64,000 nucleotides of DNA from Variovorax sp. V213 (GCF_041154455.1 NZ_AP028664.1:2109001-2173000); one strand, 5' to 3'; counted from the stretch's first letter, positions 6,933-16,605 are shown. Numbers and translations are program-made. The notes: generated from the sequence alone by a model not told the origin.

Positions 6933-9900
6933 ATGAATCTCTCTAAATTCTTCATCGACCGGCCGATCTTTGCCGGCGTGCTGTCGCTATTGATACTGAT
7001 AGCCGGCCTGATCGCGCTGCGGGGGCTGCCGATTTCGGAGTACCCGGAAGTCGCGCCGCCCTCCGTGGTGGTGCGAGCCCAGTATCCGGGCGCCAACCCG
7101 AAGGTGATTGCCGAAACCGTTGCAACGCCGCTCGAAGAGCAGATCAACGGCGTCGAAGGCATGCTCTACATGGGCAGCCAGGCGACCACCGACGGCGTGT
7201 TGACGCTGACGGTGACCTTCCGCCTCGGCACCGATCCCGACAAGGCACAGCAGCTCGTGCAGAACCGCGTCTCGCAAGCCGAGCCGCGCCTGCCGGAGGA
7301 AGTGCGCCGCCTCGGCATCACGACCGTCAAGAGCGCGCCCGACCTGACGATGGTGGTCCACCTCGTCTCGCCGAACAACCGCTACGACATCAACTACCTG
7401 CGCAACTACGCGGTGCTGAACGTCAAGGACCCGCTCGCGCGCATCGAAGGCGTGGGCCAGGTGCAGATCTTCGGCGGCGGCGACTACTCGATGCGCGTCT
7501 GGCTCGACCCGCAGAAGGTTGCGCAGCGCGGCCTCTCGGCCAGCGACGTGGTGGCTGCGATCCGCGGCCAGAACGTGCAGGCCGCGGCCGGCGTGGTCGG
7601 CGCATCGCCGGGCCTCTCGGGCGTGGACATGCAGCTCTCGATCAATGCGCAAGGGCGCCTGCAGAGCGAGGAAGAGTTCGGCGACATCATCGTCAAGAGC
7701 GGCACCGACGGCGCCGTGACCCGCCTGCGCGACATCGGCCGCCTCGAGATGGGCGCCGCCGACTACTCGCTGCGTTCGCTCCTGAACAACGACCCGGCCG
7801 TGGGCATGGGCGTGTTCCAGGCGCCGGGCTCCAATGCGCTCGACATCTCGTCGAACGTGCGCAAGACGATGGCCGAGCTCAACAAGAACATGCCGGAAGG
7901 GCTGGAATACCGCATCGCCTACGACCCGACGCAGTTCGTGCGTGCATCGATCGAATCGGTGATCCACACGCTGCTCGAAGCCATCATGCTGGTGGTGCTG
8001 GTCGTGATCCTGTTCCTGCAGACCTGGCGCGCGTCGATCATTCCCCTGCTGGCCGTACCGGTGTCGGTGATCGGCACCTTCGCGGTGCTGCACGTCCTCG
8101 GTTTCTCGATCAATGCGCTGAGCCTGTTCGGGCTGGTGCTGGCCATCGGCATCGTGGTGGACGACGCCATCGTGGTGGTGGAAAACGTCGAGCGCAACAT
8201 CGAGGCGGGGCTCACGCCGCGTGAAGCCACTTACCGTGCGATGCGCGAAGTGTCGGGCCCCATCATCGCGATCGCGCTGGTGCTGGTGGCCGTGTTCGTG
8301 CCGCTCGCCTTCATCAGCGGCCTCACGGGTCAGTTCTACCGCCAGTTCGCGGTGACGATCGCGATCTCGACGGTGATCTCGGCCATCAACTCGCTCACGC
8401 TGTCGCCCGCGCTCGCCGCCTTGCTTCTGCGCAGCCACGATGCTCCCAAGGACGCGCTGACGCGCGGCATGGACAAGGCCTTCGGCTGGCTGTTCCGCGG
8501 CTTCAACAAGCTCTTCAGCCGTGGTTCGGAAGCGTACAGCGGCGGCGTCAAGAGCGTGATCTCGCGCAAGACGCTGATGCTGGTGATCTACCTCGCGCTG
8601 ATCGGCGTGACCTTCGGTCTCTTCAAGGCGGTGCCCAGCGGCTTCGTGCCGGCGCAGGACAAGCAATACCTGATCGGTTTTGCCCAGCTGCCCGACGGCG
8701 CCACGCTCGACCGCACCGACGAGGTGATCCAGCGCATGGGCGAGATCATGAAGAAGAACCCGAACGTGGAAGACGCCATTGCCTTCCCGGGCCTGTCGAT
8801 CAACGGTTTCACCAACAGCTCGAACTCCGGCATCGTGTTTGCCACGCTCAAGCCCTTCGACCAGCGCAAGCGCCCCGACCAGAGCGGCGGTGCGGTGGCC
8901 GGGCAGCTCAACGGCGCCTTCGCCAGCATCCAGGATGCGTTCATCGTGATGTTCCCGCCCCCGCCGGTGGCGGGCCTGGGCACCACGGGCGGCTTCAAGC
9001 TGCAGATCGAAGACCGCGCCTCGGTCGGCTACGACCAGATGGACGCGGCGGTGAAAGCCTTCATGGCCAAGGCGTATGCCGCCCCTGAGCTCACGGGCAT
9101 GTTCACGAGCTGGCAGGTCAACGTGCCGCAGCTGTATGCGGACATCGACCGCACCAAGGCGCGCCAGCTCGGCGTGCCGGTGACGGACATCTTCGACACC
9201 ATGCAGATCTACCTCGGCAGCCTGTATGCGAACGACTTCAACAAGTTCGGCCGCACGTACAGCGTGCGGGTGCAGGCCGATGCGCCTTACCGCGCCCGTG
9301 CCGAAGACGTGGGCATGCTGAAGGTGCGCTCGACCTCGGGCGAGATGGTGCCGCTGTCCGCGCTGATGAAGGTCAACTCGACCTTCGGCCCGGAACGCGC
9401 CATGCGCTACAACGGCTACCTCGCGGCCGACATCAACGGCGGGCCGGCGCCCGGCTATTCGTCGGGCCAGGCGCAGGACGCGATCACCAAGATCGCGGCC
9501 GAGACGCTGCCCAAGGGCGTGAGCTTCGAGTGGACCGAGCTGACCTACCAGGAAATCCTGGCCGGCAACTCCGCCTTCCTGGTGTTCCCGCTGGCCATCC
9601 TGCTGGTGTTCCTGGTGCTTGCCGCGCAGTACGAAAGCCTGACGCTGCCGATCGCCATCATCCTGATCGTGCCCATGGGCATCCTGGCCGCGATGACGGG
9701 CGTATGGATATCGGGGGGTGACAACAACGTCTTCACGCAGATCGGGTTGATCGTGCTGGTGGGGCTGAGCGCGAAGAACGCGATCCTGATCGTGGAGTTC
9801 GCACGGGAGCTCGAGTTCGCCGGACGCACGCCCATCCAGGCTGCGATCGAAGCCAGCCGCCTGCGCCTGCGCCCGATTCTCATGACCTCGCTGGCCTTCG

Positions 9901-10208
9901 TGATGGGTGTGCTGCCCCTCGTGCTGTCGACCGGCGCGGGCTCGGAGATGCGCAAGGCCATGGGCGTGGCGGTGTTCGCCGGGATGATCGGCGTGACGGC
10001 CTTCGGCCTGTTCCTGACGCCAGTGTTCTATGTGCTGATGCGCCGCCTCGCGGGCAACCGTCCGCTCAAGTTGCACGGCGACGTGCCGCACGGAGAAGAC
10101 TTCGTTTCGGCGGCCCATCCGGCTGCGCCGTCCCACGGAGGTTCCGGCGGTGGCGGGCTGCACCCGCTACCCGCCTCGCCGCGTCCTTCGCACGGCTCGC
10201 ATGACTGA
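6933..10208 (+). CDS. RND multidrug efflux pump, HAE1 family (AcrB/MexB type)
   Basis: A 1091-residue proton-driven inner-membrane exporter. It starts with the canonical NLSKFFIDRPIFAGVLS, has twelve predicted membrane helices in two repeats with large periplasmic loops after TM1 and TM7, and the proton-relay TM4 motif GIVVDDAIVVVENVERN. The second half shows GLSAKNAILIVEFARE. It is longer than most HAE1 pumps because of a low-complexity tail of about 35 residues rich in Pro, Ser, Gly and His after the last helix. The ribosome site is GGAGAA at 6921. Expected substrates are amphiphilic drugs or solvents; none can be assigned. Confidence 0.95.
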   Translation: MNLSKFFIDRPIFAGVLSLLILIAGLIALRGLPISEYPEVAPPSVVVRAQYPGANPKVIAETVATPLEEQINGVEGMLYMGSQATTDGVLTLTVTFRLGTDPDKAQQLVQNRVSQAEPRLPEEVRRLGITTVKSAPDLTMVVHLVSPNNRYDINYLRNYAVLNVKDPLARIEGVGQVQIFGGGDYSMRVWLDPQKVAQRGLSASDVVAAIRGQNVQAAAGVVGASPGLSGVDMQLSINAQGRLQSEEEFGDIIVKSGTDGAVTRLRDIGRLEMGAADYSLRSLLNNDPAVGMGVFQAPGSNALDISSNVRKTMAELNKNMPEGLEYRIAYDPTQFVRASIESVIHTLLEAIMLVVLVVILFLQTWRASIIPLLAVPVSVIGTFAVLHVLGFSINALSLFGLVLAIGIVVDDAIVVVENVERNIEAGLTPREATYRAMREVSGPIIAIALVLVAVFVPLAFISGLTGQFYRQFAVTIAISTVISAINSLTLSPALAALLLRSHDAPKDALTRGMDKAFGWLFRGFNKLFSRGSEAYSGGVKSVISRKTLMLVIYLALIGVTFGLFKAVPSGFVPAQDKQYLIGFAQLPDGATLDRTDEVIQRMGEIMKKNPNVEDAIAFPGLSINGFTNSSNSGIVFATLKPFDQRKRPDQSGGAVAGQLNGAFASIQDAFIVMFPPPPVAGLGTTGGFKLQIEDRASVGYDQMDAAVKAFMAKAYAAPELTGMFTSWQVNVPQLYADIDRTKARQLGVPVTDIFDTMQIYLGSLYANDFNKFGRTYSVRVQADAPYRARAEDVGMLKVRSTSGEMVPLSALMKVNSTFGPERAMRYNGYLAADINGGPAPGYSSGQAQDAITKIAAETLPKGVSFEWTELTYQEILAGNSAFLVFPLAILLVFLVLAAQYESLTLPIAIILIVPMGILAAMTGVWISGGDNNVFTQIGLIVLVGLSAKNAILIVEFARELEFAGRTPIQAAIEASRLRLRPILMTSLAFVMGVLPLVLSTGAGSEMRKAMGVAVFAGMIGVTAFGLFLTPVFYVLMRRLAGNRPLKLHGDVPHGEDFVSAAHPAAPSHGGSGGGGLHPLPASPRPSHGSHD
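6986..7003. repeat. Low-GC inverted repeat inside RND pump gene
   Basis: GCTAT and ATAGC flank an 8-base centre, TGATACTG, in otherwise GC-rich coding sequence, keeping frame through the first membrane helix. A similar element occurs in dxr (51464-51486), with a degenerate one at 61174-61190. Confidence 0.45.
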
Positions 10209-10226
10209 TCGAGAAGAAAGCTCATC

Positions 10227-11725
10227 ATGAAATTCTCAGTACAACCTTGGGTCAAGCCACTTCGCACCGCCTTGCTGCCGCTGGTGGCCGCCCTGGCGCT
10301 GGCCGCTGCGCGAGCGTTCCCTCCGGCGTGCCGGAGATCCAGACCACCGCCCAGTTCAAGGAGCAGGGCGCCGCGCCGCCGGCCGGCTGGACGCGTGCCG
10401 TGCCTTCCGAAGCGCAGACGCGCGGCGCCTGGTGGCTGGCATTCAACGACCCGGTGCTCAATGCGCTGGTCGAGAAGGCCGACGTCAACAACAACAACAT
10501 CCAGGCCGCCGCGGCTCGGCTCGCGGAAGCCCGCGCCCTGGCACGCAGCGCTAACGCCGACCGTATGCCGCAGATCGGCCTGAGCGGCGGTGCCAACCGC
10601 GGTGCTGGCCTCGACAAGGCGACGGCCAGCACCAGGCCGGCCACCATGACCAACATCGGCGCCACGTTCTCATACGAGCTCGACCTGTTCGGCCGCCTCT
10701 CGGGCGCGAGCAATGCGGCCAAGCTCGATGCGGCGGGCCGCGAAGGCCTGCTGCAGAGCACGCGCCTCGCGGTGCAGGCCGAGGTGGCCCAGACCTACCT
10801 GCAGCTTCGCGCGCTCGACGCCGAGCGTGCCCTGGTGCGCGAGCAGGTCGAGGCCTACCGCGACACGCTGCGCCTGACGCAGCGCCGGCAGCAGGCCGGC
10901 GACATCGCCGAGCTCGACGTGGCGCGCGTGCAGACCGAGGTGTCGTCCACCGAGTCGGACGCGCTCGCGCTCGACCGGCAGCGCGCCCAGGTCGAGCATG
11001 CGCTCGCGGTGCTGGTGGGCGATTCGGCCTCCAGCTTCGGCCTGCGGACCGACGACTGGGCTACCGCGCTGCCATCCGTGCCCCCCGGCGTGCCGGCCAC
11101 GGTGCTCACGCGCCGCCCGGACGTGTCGGCCGCGCAGAACGCGGTGCTTGCGGCGCAGGCCCGGGTGGGCGTGGCACAGGCGGCGTGGTTTCCGGACATC
11201 TCGCTGACCGGCTCGGCCGGCTATGCATCGCCCGAAATCGGCGACCTGTTCAAGTGGTCGGCCCGCTCCTGGGGCGTGGGTGCGCTGCTCTCGCTGCCGA
11301 TCTTTGACGGCGGCCGCCGCGAAGCCGGCGTGCAGGGCGCCAATGCGCAGCTCGATGGTGCGCTTGCCAACTACCGCAACCAGGTGCTGGTGGCGTTCCA
11401 GGAGGTCGAAGACCAGCTCTCTGCCATCCGCATCCTGCAGGAGCAGTCGACCGTGCAGGCGCAGGCCGTCACGTCGGCCCAGCGCGCGACCAGCCTGTCT
11501 GACACGCGTTACCGCAACGGCTACATCAGCCAGCTCGACCTGCTCGACGCGCGCCGCAGCGAACTGCGCAACCGGCGCCAGGCGCTGCAGGTGAAGTCGG
11601 CGCAGTACCAGGCGGCCGTGGGGCTGATCCGCGCCATCGGCGGCGGCTGGGAAGTGCCGCCCGCTACGGCGCAGGCCCAGCCCCGGCCCGACGGGGTGGG
11701 CGCGGTACACACCGCGGCACGCTGA
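10227..11725 (+). CDS. RND outer-membrane channel lipoprotein (OprM/NodT family), frameshifted at the lipobox
   Basis: Outer-membrane factor of the upstream RND system. The 5' part (ATG 10227) encodes a signal peptide, MKFSVQPWVKPLRTALLPLV followed by AALALA. The body continues in another frame as CASVPSGVPEIQTT and contains two OEP repeats (GRLSGASNAAKL and GALLSLPIFDGGRREAGV). Adding one base between 10305 and 10307 restores a lipobox L-A-A-C and a continuous protein of about 499 residues. As written, the signal and mature parts are in different frames; the downstream frame alone opens at an ATG at 10247 without a signal. Either a real frameshift or a sequencing error in a GC-rich run. Confidence 0.85.
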
Positions 11726-11731
11726 AACACC

Positions 11732-11756
11732 AAAGGGGCGCAAACCCCTTTTTCTT
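11732..11756 (+). terminator. Rho-independent terminator after efflux operon
   Basis: AAAGGGG (11732-11738) pairs with CCCCTTT (11745-11751) around a 6-base loop and runs into TTCTTT. It lies 7 bases past the channel-gene stop and separates the efflux operon from cobQ. Confidence 0.8.
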
Positions 11757-11806
11757 TGCCGCTCCACGCTTCGGAACGGCATGCGGCGACAACGGACAAT
11801 AGCCGC

Positions 11807-13246
11807 ATGACAACCCGATGCGTGATGGTTTTAGGCACGACCAGTGGCGCCGGCAAGAGCTGGCTGGTCACGGCACTGTGTCGCTGGTATGCGCGGCAGG
11901 GCCTCAAGGTGGCGCCTTTCAAGGCGCAGAACATGAGCAACAACGCCCGCGTGGTCGACGGCGGCGAGATAGGCAGCGCGCAATATTTCCAGGCGCTGGC
12001 GGCGCGCGCCGTGCCCGACGTGCGCATGAACCCGCTGCTGCTCAAGCCGGAGCGCGACACCCACAGCCAGGTGGTGCTGATGGGGCAGGTGAGCGCGGAG
12101 CTCACGGCCATGCCCTGGCGCGGACGCAGCGAGCGCGTCTGGCCGCAGATCGCCAAAGCATTCGATTCGCTGCGCGCCGAGAACGACGTGGTGGTGATCG
12201 AGGGGGCGGGCTCGCCGGCCGAGATCAACCTGATGGCGAGCGACATTGTCAACCTGCGCGTCGCCCGCCATGCCGACGCCCGCTGCCTGCTGGTGACCGA
12301 CATCGACCGCGGCGGCGCCTTCGCGCACCTCTACGGCACCTGGGCGCTGCTGCCCGAGAGCGACCGTGCGCTGCTGCGCGGCTTCGTGCTCAACAAGTTT
12401 CGCGGCGATGCATCGCTGCTGGCCCCGGCGCCGCAGCAGTTGCAGGCGCTGACCGGCGTCGCCACCGTCGCGACGCTGCCGATGTGGTGGCAGCACGGCC
12501 TGCCAGAGGAAGACGGCGTGTTCGACGACCGGAGCCATGCGAGCGGCCCCGTCACCCGCACGGTGGCCGTCGTGGCGTATCCGCGCATCAGCAACCTCGA
12601 CGAGTTCCAGCCGCTCAAGAACGTGCCCGGTGTCCGCCTGATCTGGGCGCGCGCGCCGGCGGACGTGGCCGGCGCCGACTGGATCGTGCTGCCCGGGTCC
12701 AAGCACACCAGCGGCGATCTCGCATGGTTGCGCGCGCAGGGGCTGGACCGCGCCATCGCCGCGCACGCAGCCGGCGGCGGTGCCGTGCTGGGCGTCTGCG
12801 GCGGCTTGCAGATGCTGGGCGAGGCGCTGGTCGATCCGCATGGCATCGACGGCAATGCGCCCGGCCTCGGCCTGCTGCCGCTGGTGACCGTGTTCGAGCG
12901 CGAGAAGACCGTGCGCCACCGGTCCGCTGCCTTCGGCGAGTTGAGCGGGCCATGGGCTGCGCTTTCGAACGTGCCGGTGGCCGGCTACGAGATTCATCAC
13001 GGCCACACCGCGATCCACCCGCAGATGGCGCAGGACGGCCATGCCGTCATGCCCGAGGGCCTGGCCTGGCAGAACGCGCGCGGCAACGTGCTGGGCCTTT
13101 ACCTGCACGGCCTGTTCGAGGATGCGGCCGCGCTGCACGCGCTCTTCGGCGCCACGGCCCCCACACTCGATGCCACCTTCGACGGCCTGGCCGATTTCAT
13201 AGACACCCACTTCGAGCCCGGCGTATTGCAGGGCCTGATCGCATGA
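11807..13246 (+). CDS. cobQ: Cobyric acid synthase CobQ/CbiP
   Basis: A 479-residue glutamine-dependent amidotransferase that amidates four side chains of adenosylcobyrinic acid diamide. The N-terminal ATP-binding domain begins MVLGTTSGAGKSWLVTALC and contains FKAQNMSNNARV. The C-terminal class I glutaminase half has the cysteine in LGVCGGLQMLGE and the histidine in YEIHHGHT. The ATG at 11807 precedes the conserved region directly; an earlier in-frame ATG at 11756 falls in the terminator region. The stop overlaps cobT (ATGA). No cobalamin riboswitch is visible in the short leader. Confidence 0.95.
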   Translation: MTTRCVMVLGTTSGAGKSWLVTALCRWYARQGLKVAPFKAQNMSNNARVVDGGEIGSAQYFQALAARAVPDVRMNPLLLKPERDTHSQVVLMGQVSAELTAMPWRGRSERVWPQIAKAFDSLRAENDVVVIEGAGSPAEINLMASDIVNLRVARHADARCLLVTDIDRGGAFAHLYGTWALLPESDRALLRGFVLNKFRGDASLLAPAPQQLQALTGVATVATLPMWWQHGLPEEDGVFDDRSHASGPVTRTVAVVAYPRISNLDEFQPLKNVPGVRLIWARAPADVAGADWIVLPGSKHTSGDLAWLRAQGLDRAIAAHAAGGGAVLGVCGGLQMLGEALVDPHGIDGNAPGLGLLPLVTVFEREKTVRHRSAAFGELSGPWAALSNVPVAGYEIHHGHTAIHPQMAQDGHAVMPEGLAWQNARGNVLGLYLHGLFEDAAALHALFGATAPTLDATFDGLADFIDTHFEPGVLQGLIA

Positions 13247-14292
13247 CCGACAACAACGACACCATTCCCTCCATCGCCGACATCCACGACAACGCCCTCG
13301 CGGCGCGCCTGCAAAGCGCGCTCGACAACAAGACCAAGCCGCTCGGCGCGCTGGGCCGGCTCGAGAGCCTGGCCTTGCGGCTCGGCCTCGTCCTGGGCAG
13401 CGAAACACCGATGCTCGATGCGCCCCAGATGCTGGTGTGTGCGGGTGACCATGGCCTGGCGGCACGCGGCGTCTCGGCATTTCCGAGCGACGTGACGTGG
13501 CAGATGGTCGAGAACTTCCTGGCCGGCGGCGCGGCCGTGAGCGTGCTGGCGCGCCAGCACGGGCTCGCACTCACCGTGGTCGACTGCGGCGTGCGGCGCG
13601 ACTTTCAGGCCCGCCCGGGCCTGGTGTCGCGGCGGATCGCCGCCGGCACCGCCGACGCATCGGCCGGCCCTGCGATGACGTCGGCGCAATGCGCCGAGGC
13701 CATTGCCAACGGCCGCGAGGTGGTGCGCGTGCTGCCCGGCAATGCCTTGCTGCTAGGCGAGATGGGCATCGGCAACAGCTCGGCGGCGGCGATGCTGCTT
13801 GCGCGGCTGGCCCAACTCGATATCGATGCCTGCACCGGCTCGGGCACCGGGCTCGACGCCGCGGGGCTCGCGCGCAAGCGCGCGGTGCTGCGCGAAGTGC
13901 TGGCGCTGCATGCATCGGCGGTTTCGCCGCTCGACGCACTGGCTGCGTTCGGCGGCTTCGAAATTGCCACGCTGGTCGGCGCGGTGCTGCAAGCGGCGCA
14001 GGAACGCCGGGTGATCGTGGTCGACGGCTTCATTGCGAGTGCCGCGGTGCTCGTCGCACAGGCACTGCAGCCCCATGTGGCACAGCGCTGCGTGGCAGCG
14101 CACAGTTCGGCGGAACCTGGGCATGCGCTGCTGCTGAAGCACCTCGGGCTGGAGCCCTTGCTGAACCTGGACCTGCGCCTTGGCGAAGGCTCGGGCGGGG
14201 CGCTGGCCTGGCCGCTGCTCGAATCGGCCTGCCGCATCCTGCGCGAAATGGCGAGCTTCGAGGCGGCGGGCGTGTCGCGCAAGGACAGCTGA
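13243..14292 (+). CDS. cobT: Nicotinate-nucleotide-dimethylbenzimidazole phosphoribosyltransferase CobT
   Basis: A 349-residue cytosolic enzyme that makes alpha-ribazole 5'-phosphate from NaMN and dimethylbenzimidazole for the lower ligand of B12. Family motifs seen are DNKTKPLGALGRLE near the N-terminus, VCAGDHGLAARGVSAFP, LLGEMGIGNSSAAAML and the catalytic glutamate segment LDLRLGEGSGGALAWPL near the end. The ATG at 13243 overlaps the cobQ stop. Six bases separate it from cobS. Confidence 0.95.
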   Translation: MTDNNDTIPSIADIHDNALAARLQSALDNKTKPLGALGRLESLALRLGLVLGSETPMLDAPQMLVCAGDHGLAARGVSAFPSDVTWQMVENFLAGGAAVSVLARQHGLALTVVDCGVRRDFQARPGLVSRRIAAGTADASAGPAMTSAQCAEAIANGREVVRVLPGNALLLGEMGIGNSSAAAMLLARLAQLDIDACTGSGTGLDAAGLARKRAVLREVLALHASAVSPLDALAAFGGFEIATLVGAVLQAAQERRVIVVDGFIASAAVLVAQALQPHVAQRCVAAHSSAEPGHALLLKHLGLEPLLNLDLRLGEGSGGALAWPLLESACRILREMASFEAAGVSRKDS

Positions 14293-14298
14293 ACTTTG

Positions 14299-15093
14299 AT
14301 GAACGGTGTTCGCCACTACCTGCTGGCCCTGCAGTTCTTCACGCGCGTGCCGGTGACCGGCCGGCTCGCCGAGTGGATCGGATTCAGCCCGCAGATGCTG
14401 CGCGCGAGCGCGGCGCATTTTCCCGGCGTCGGCTGGCTCGTGGGTGGCGTCGGTGCGGCTGTTTTCGTGCTCGCACTGCAGGGCTTGCCGGGCATGGCCG
14501 GTGCGCTGGCCGCAGCGCTGTTGAGCATGGCCGCGACGGTGCTGCTCACCGGCGCGTTTCATGAAGACGGGCTCGCCGACGTGGCCGACGGGCTGGGCGG
14601 AGCGTCCGACCGGAACCGCGCGCTGGAGATCATGAAGGACTCGCGCATCGGTGCCTTCGGCGCCATCGCGCTGGTGCTGGCGCTCGGGCTCAAGGCGGCG
14701 CTGCTCGCGTCGATGGCGGGGCAGGGCGCGCAGGCGGTGGCGGGCGCTATCGTCGGTGCGCATGTGCTTTCGCGGCTGGCGCCGCTGTTCCTGATTCGCT
14801 GGTTGCCATACGTGGGCGATGCCGGCGCGAGCAAGGCCAAGCCGCTGGCCGATGCGATCGGTGGCGGCGCCTTGCTGGTCGGCGTGCTCTGGTCGGTTCC
14901 CGCTCTCGGGCTGGTGCTGTTGACGCAAGGCCCCGGAAGAACGCTTTGCACGGCGGTGGCATGCGCTCTTGCGGCGCTGGTCTTGGCGCGCATGTTCCGG
15001 CGCCGGCTGCAAGGGTTCACCGGCGACGGGCTCGGTGCGACGCAGCAGGTGTGCGAGCTTGCGATCTATCTTGCGCTGGCATGGCACGCATGA
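14299..15093 (+). CDS. cobS: Adenosylcobinamide-GDP ribazoletransferase CobS
   Basis: A 264-residue inner-membrane enzyme joining adenosylcobinamide-GDP to alpha-ribazole(-phosphate), the last assembly step. It shows the N-terminal LQFFTRVPV motif, FPGVGWLVGG and the acidic signature FHEDGLADVADGLGG with SRIGAFGAIAL following. Several membrane helices are evident. ATG 14299 gives the family-typical N-terminus; a TTG directly before it is in frame. The stop overlaps the next gene (ATGA at 15090-15093). Confidence 0.93.
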   Translation: MNGVRHYLLALQFFTRVPVTGRLAEWIGFSPQMLRASAAHFPGVGWLVGGVGAAVFVLALQGLPGMAGALAAALLSMAATVLLTGAFHEDGLADVADGLGGASDRNRALEIMKDSRIGAFGAIALVLALGLKAALLASMAGQGAQAVAGAIVGAHVLSRLAPLFLIRWLPYVGDAGASKAKPLADAIGGGALLVGVLWSVPALGLVLLTQGPGRTLCTAVACALAALVLARMFRRRLQGFTGDGLGATQQVCELAIYLALAWHA

Positions 15094-15641
15094 AGCTGTG
15101 GCTGGTGCGCCATGCGCAGACCGACGCCGCACCGGGTCTTTGCTACGGCGCGATGGATGTGGGCGTTCCGGCCGAGGCGACGCTTGCGGTTGCGAACGCC
15201 GTGATGGCCCGCCTGCCAGGGGGCATCGCGCTGGCCCACTCGCCCTTGCGGCGTTGTGCCGAGTTGGCACAGGCCATCGGCATGCTGCGCCCGGACCTCG
15301 TGGTGCGGGCCGACCCGCGCCTGGCCGAGATGGATTTCGGCGCCTGGGAAGGCCGGCCCTGGTCGTCGATCGCTCGCGCCGAGTTCGATGCGTGGACCTG
15401 CAATTTCGCCGAGGGGCTTGCGGGCGGCCACGGCGAAAGCACGGCCCGTTTCATGCAACGCACGGGTGCTGCTTTCGACGAATGGCGCGCGTCGGGGCAA
15501 GACGCGGTGTGGGTCACCCATGCGGGCGTGATGCGCGCGGTGGAGTTGCTGCACCGCGGCGTGCGGCGCATCGACGACTCCACGCAATGGCCGTCGGCGC
15601 CCATTGACTACGGGGCGTGCCAGCTGATCGAATGCGGCTGA
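15090..15641 (+). CDS. Histidine phosphatase, probable alpha-ribazole phosphatase
   Basis: A 183-residue phosphoglycerate-mutase-fold phosphatase. The phosphohistidine motif is LWLVRHAQTD near residue 5; the second active-site histidine is in VWVTHAGVMRA. Its position, coupled by a 4-base overlap to cobS, supports removal of the 5'-phosphate from alpha-ribazole phosphate or adenosylcobalamin phosphate (Salmonella CobC role). The symbol is omitted because 'cobC' is used above for the decarboxylase. Confidence 0.83.
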   Translation: MKLWLVRHAQTDAAPGLCYGAMDVGVPAEATLAVANAVMARLPGGIALAHSPLRRCAELAQAIGMLRPDLVVRADPRLAEMDFGAWEGRPWSSIARAEFDAWTCNFAEGLAGGHGESTARFMQRTGAAFDEWRASGQDAVWVTHAGVMRAVELLHRGVRRIDDSTQWPSAPIDYGACQLIECG

Positions 15642-15674
15642 TGAGAAGCGACAAGGCGGCTTGCCGCCAGCGCG

Positions 15675-16559
15675 ATGCCGAAACCGTCCACGAACGAACG
15701 CCTCTACGTACGCCTCGACGACGACCCCTTGCACGGGCCGGAGGCCGACATGCCCGCGGGCACGCTGTGCGCCTTTCCGGTTGCAGCACCGCTCGCGGCG
15801 CATGTCGCGCACATTCTTCTCTATAGGGAAGCCCTGCCCGAAGGCCAAGAGGTTGTCGAGCGCGTGCTGCCCGACGGGGCGGTGCGGCTGGTCTTCAATC
15901 TGGGCGATGCGCCGTCGGCGGGCGAAAGCGCCGGGCAACCTGTCGAGGCCCTGGGCGCTTCCGCAGCCCCGGTCCTGGTGCGCCTGCGCCGGAAGATGGA
16001 AGGGCTGTCGGTGACCCTGCGCCCCGGCGCGGCCGGGGCCCTGCTGGGAATGCCGGCCAGCGAGATCGCAGGCACCGCCGTGCACCTGGACGAACTGTGG
16101 CGCGGCCGTGGTGCCGAACTGCTGGAGCGCATGACCGGGCAGCCGGACGACGCCTCGCGCGTGTCGGTGCTCTGCGCCGCACTGCGGCGGCAGCTGGCCG
16201 ATGCCGATGCCACCGTTCACCCGGCTGCGATGCGCGCGGCGCAAATCATCGCGATGTCCGGCGGGCGGCGTCCACTGCGCGAGGTGGCGGCTGCGGTCGG
16301 GCTCGGCGAGCGGCGGCTGCAGCAGGTCTTTCAGCAGCAGGTGGGGTTGCCGCCCCGCGCCTGGAGCCGGCTCGCGCGGCTGCATGCCTGCCTGCGCGCC
16401 TTGCGCCTGCAGCGCGCGCCTGCCTGGGCCAGCCTTGCGCTGGACGGCGGTTTCTATGACCAATCGCACCTGGTCAACGAGTTCCAGGCGCTCTGCGGCC
16501 TCACACCGACGGAGTTTCTGGGCCGCGCGATTTCGGGTTCTTCCAAGACGGCGGGCTGA
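15675..16559 (+). CDS. AraC-family transcriptional regulator
   Basis: A 294-residue regulator. An N-terminal sensor-like domain (residues about 20-140, with LPDGAVRLVFNLGD typical of DUF6597-type AraC proteins) precedes a C-terminal AraC helix-turn-helix pair: LREVAAAVGLGERRLQQVFQ then ASLALDGGFYDQSHLVNEFQ and LCGLTPTEFL. It sits 33 bases after the cobalamin phosphatase gene but has no obvious link to B12. The next gene is an SDR 46 bases downstream, a possible target. Confidence 0.85.
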   Translation: MPKPSTNERLYVRLDDDPLHGPEADMPAGTLCAFPVAAPLAAHVAHILLYREALPEGQEVVERVLPDGAVRLVFNLGDAPSAGESAGQPVEALGASAAPVLVRLRRKMEGLSVTLRPGAAGALLGMPASEIAGTAVHLDELWRGRGAELLERMTGQPDDASRVSVLCAALRRQLADADATVHPAAMRAAQIIAMSGGRRPLREVAAAVGLGERRLQQVFQQQVGLPPRAWSRLARLHACLRALRLQRAPAWASLALDGGFYDQSHLVNEFQALCGLTPTEFLGRAISGSSKTAG

Positions 16560-16605
16560 AGCGGCCTTACTGTCGCTTCGAACTCGGAACGAAAGGACAA
16601 AAGTG

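Noticed and set aside
6987..10163. Very long open frame (1058 codons) antisense to the RND pump gene
   Set aside because: It mirrors a GC-rich gene with strong codon bias; composition is His/Arg/Gly-rich with no domain. Same reasoning for antisense frames opposite mfd (21939-25472) and bamA (54710-56740).
11757..11806. Possible cobalamin riboswitch before cobQ
   Set aside because: Only about 50 bases separate the terminator from the start and no B12-box-like sequence is present.
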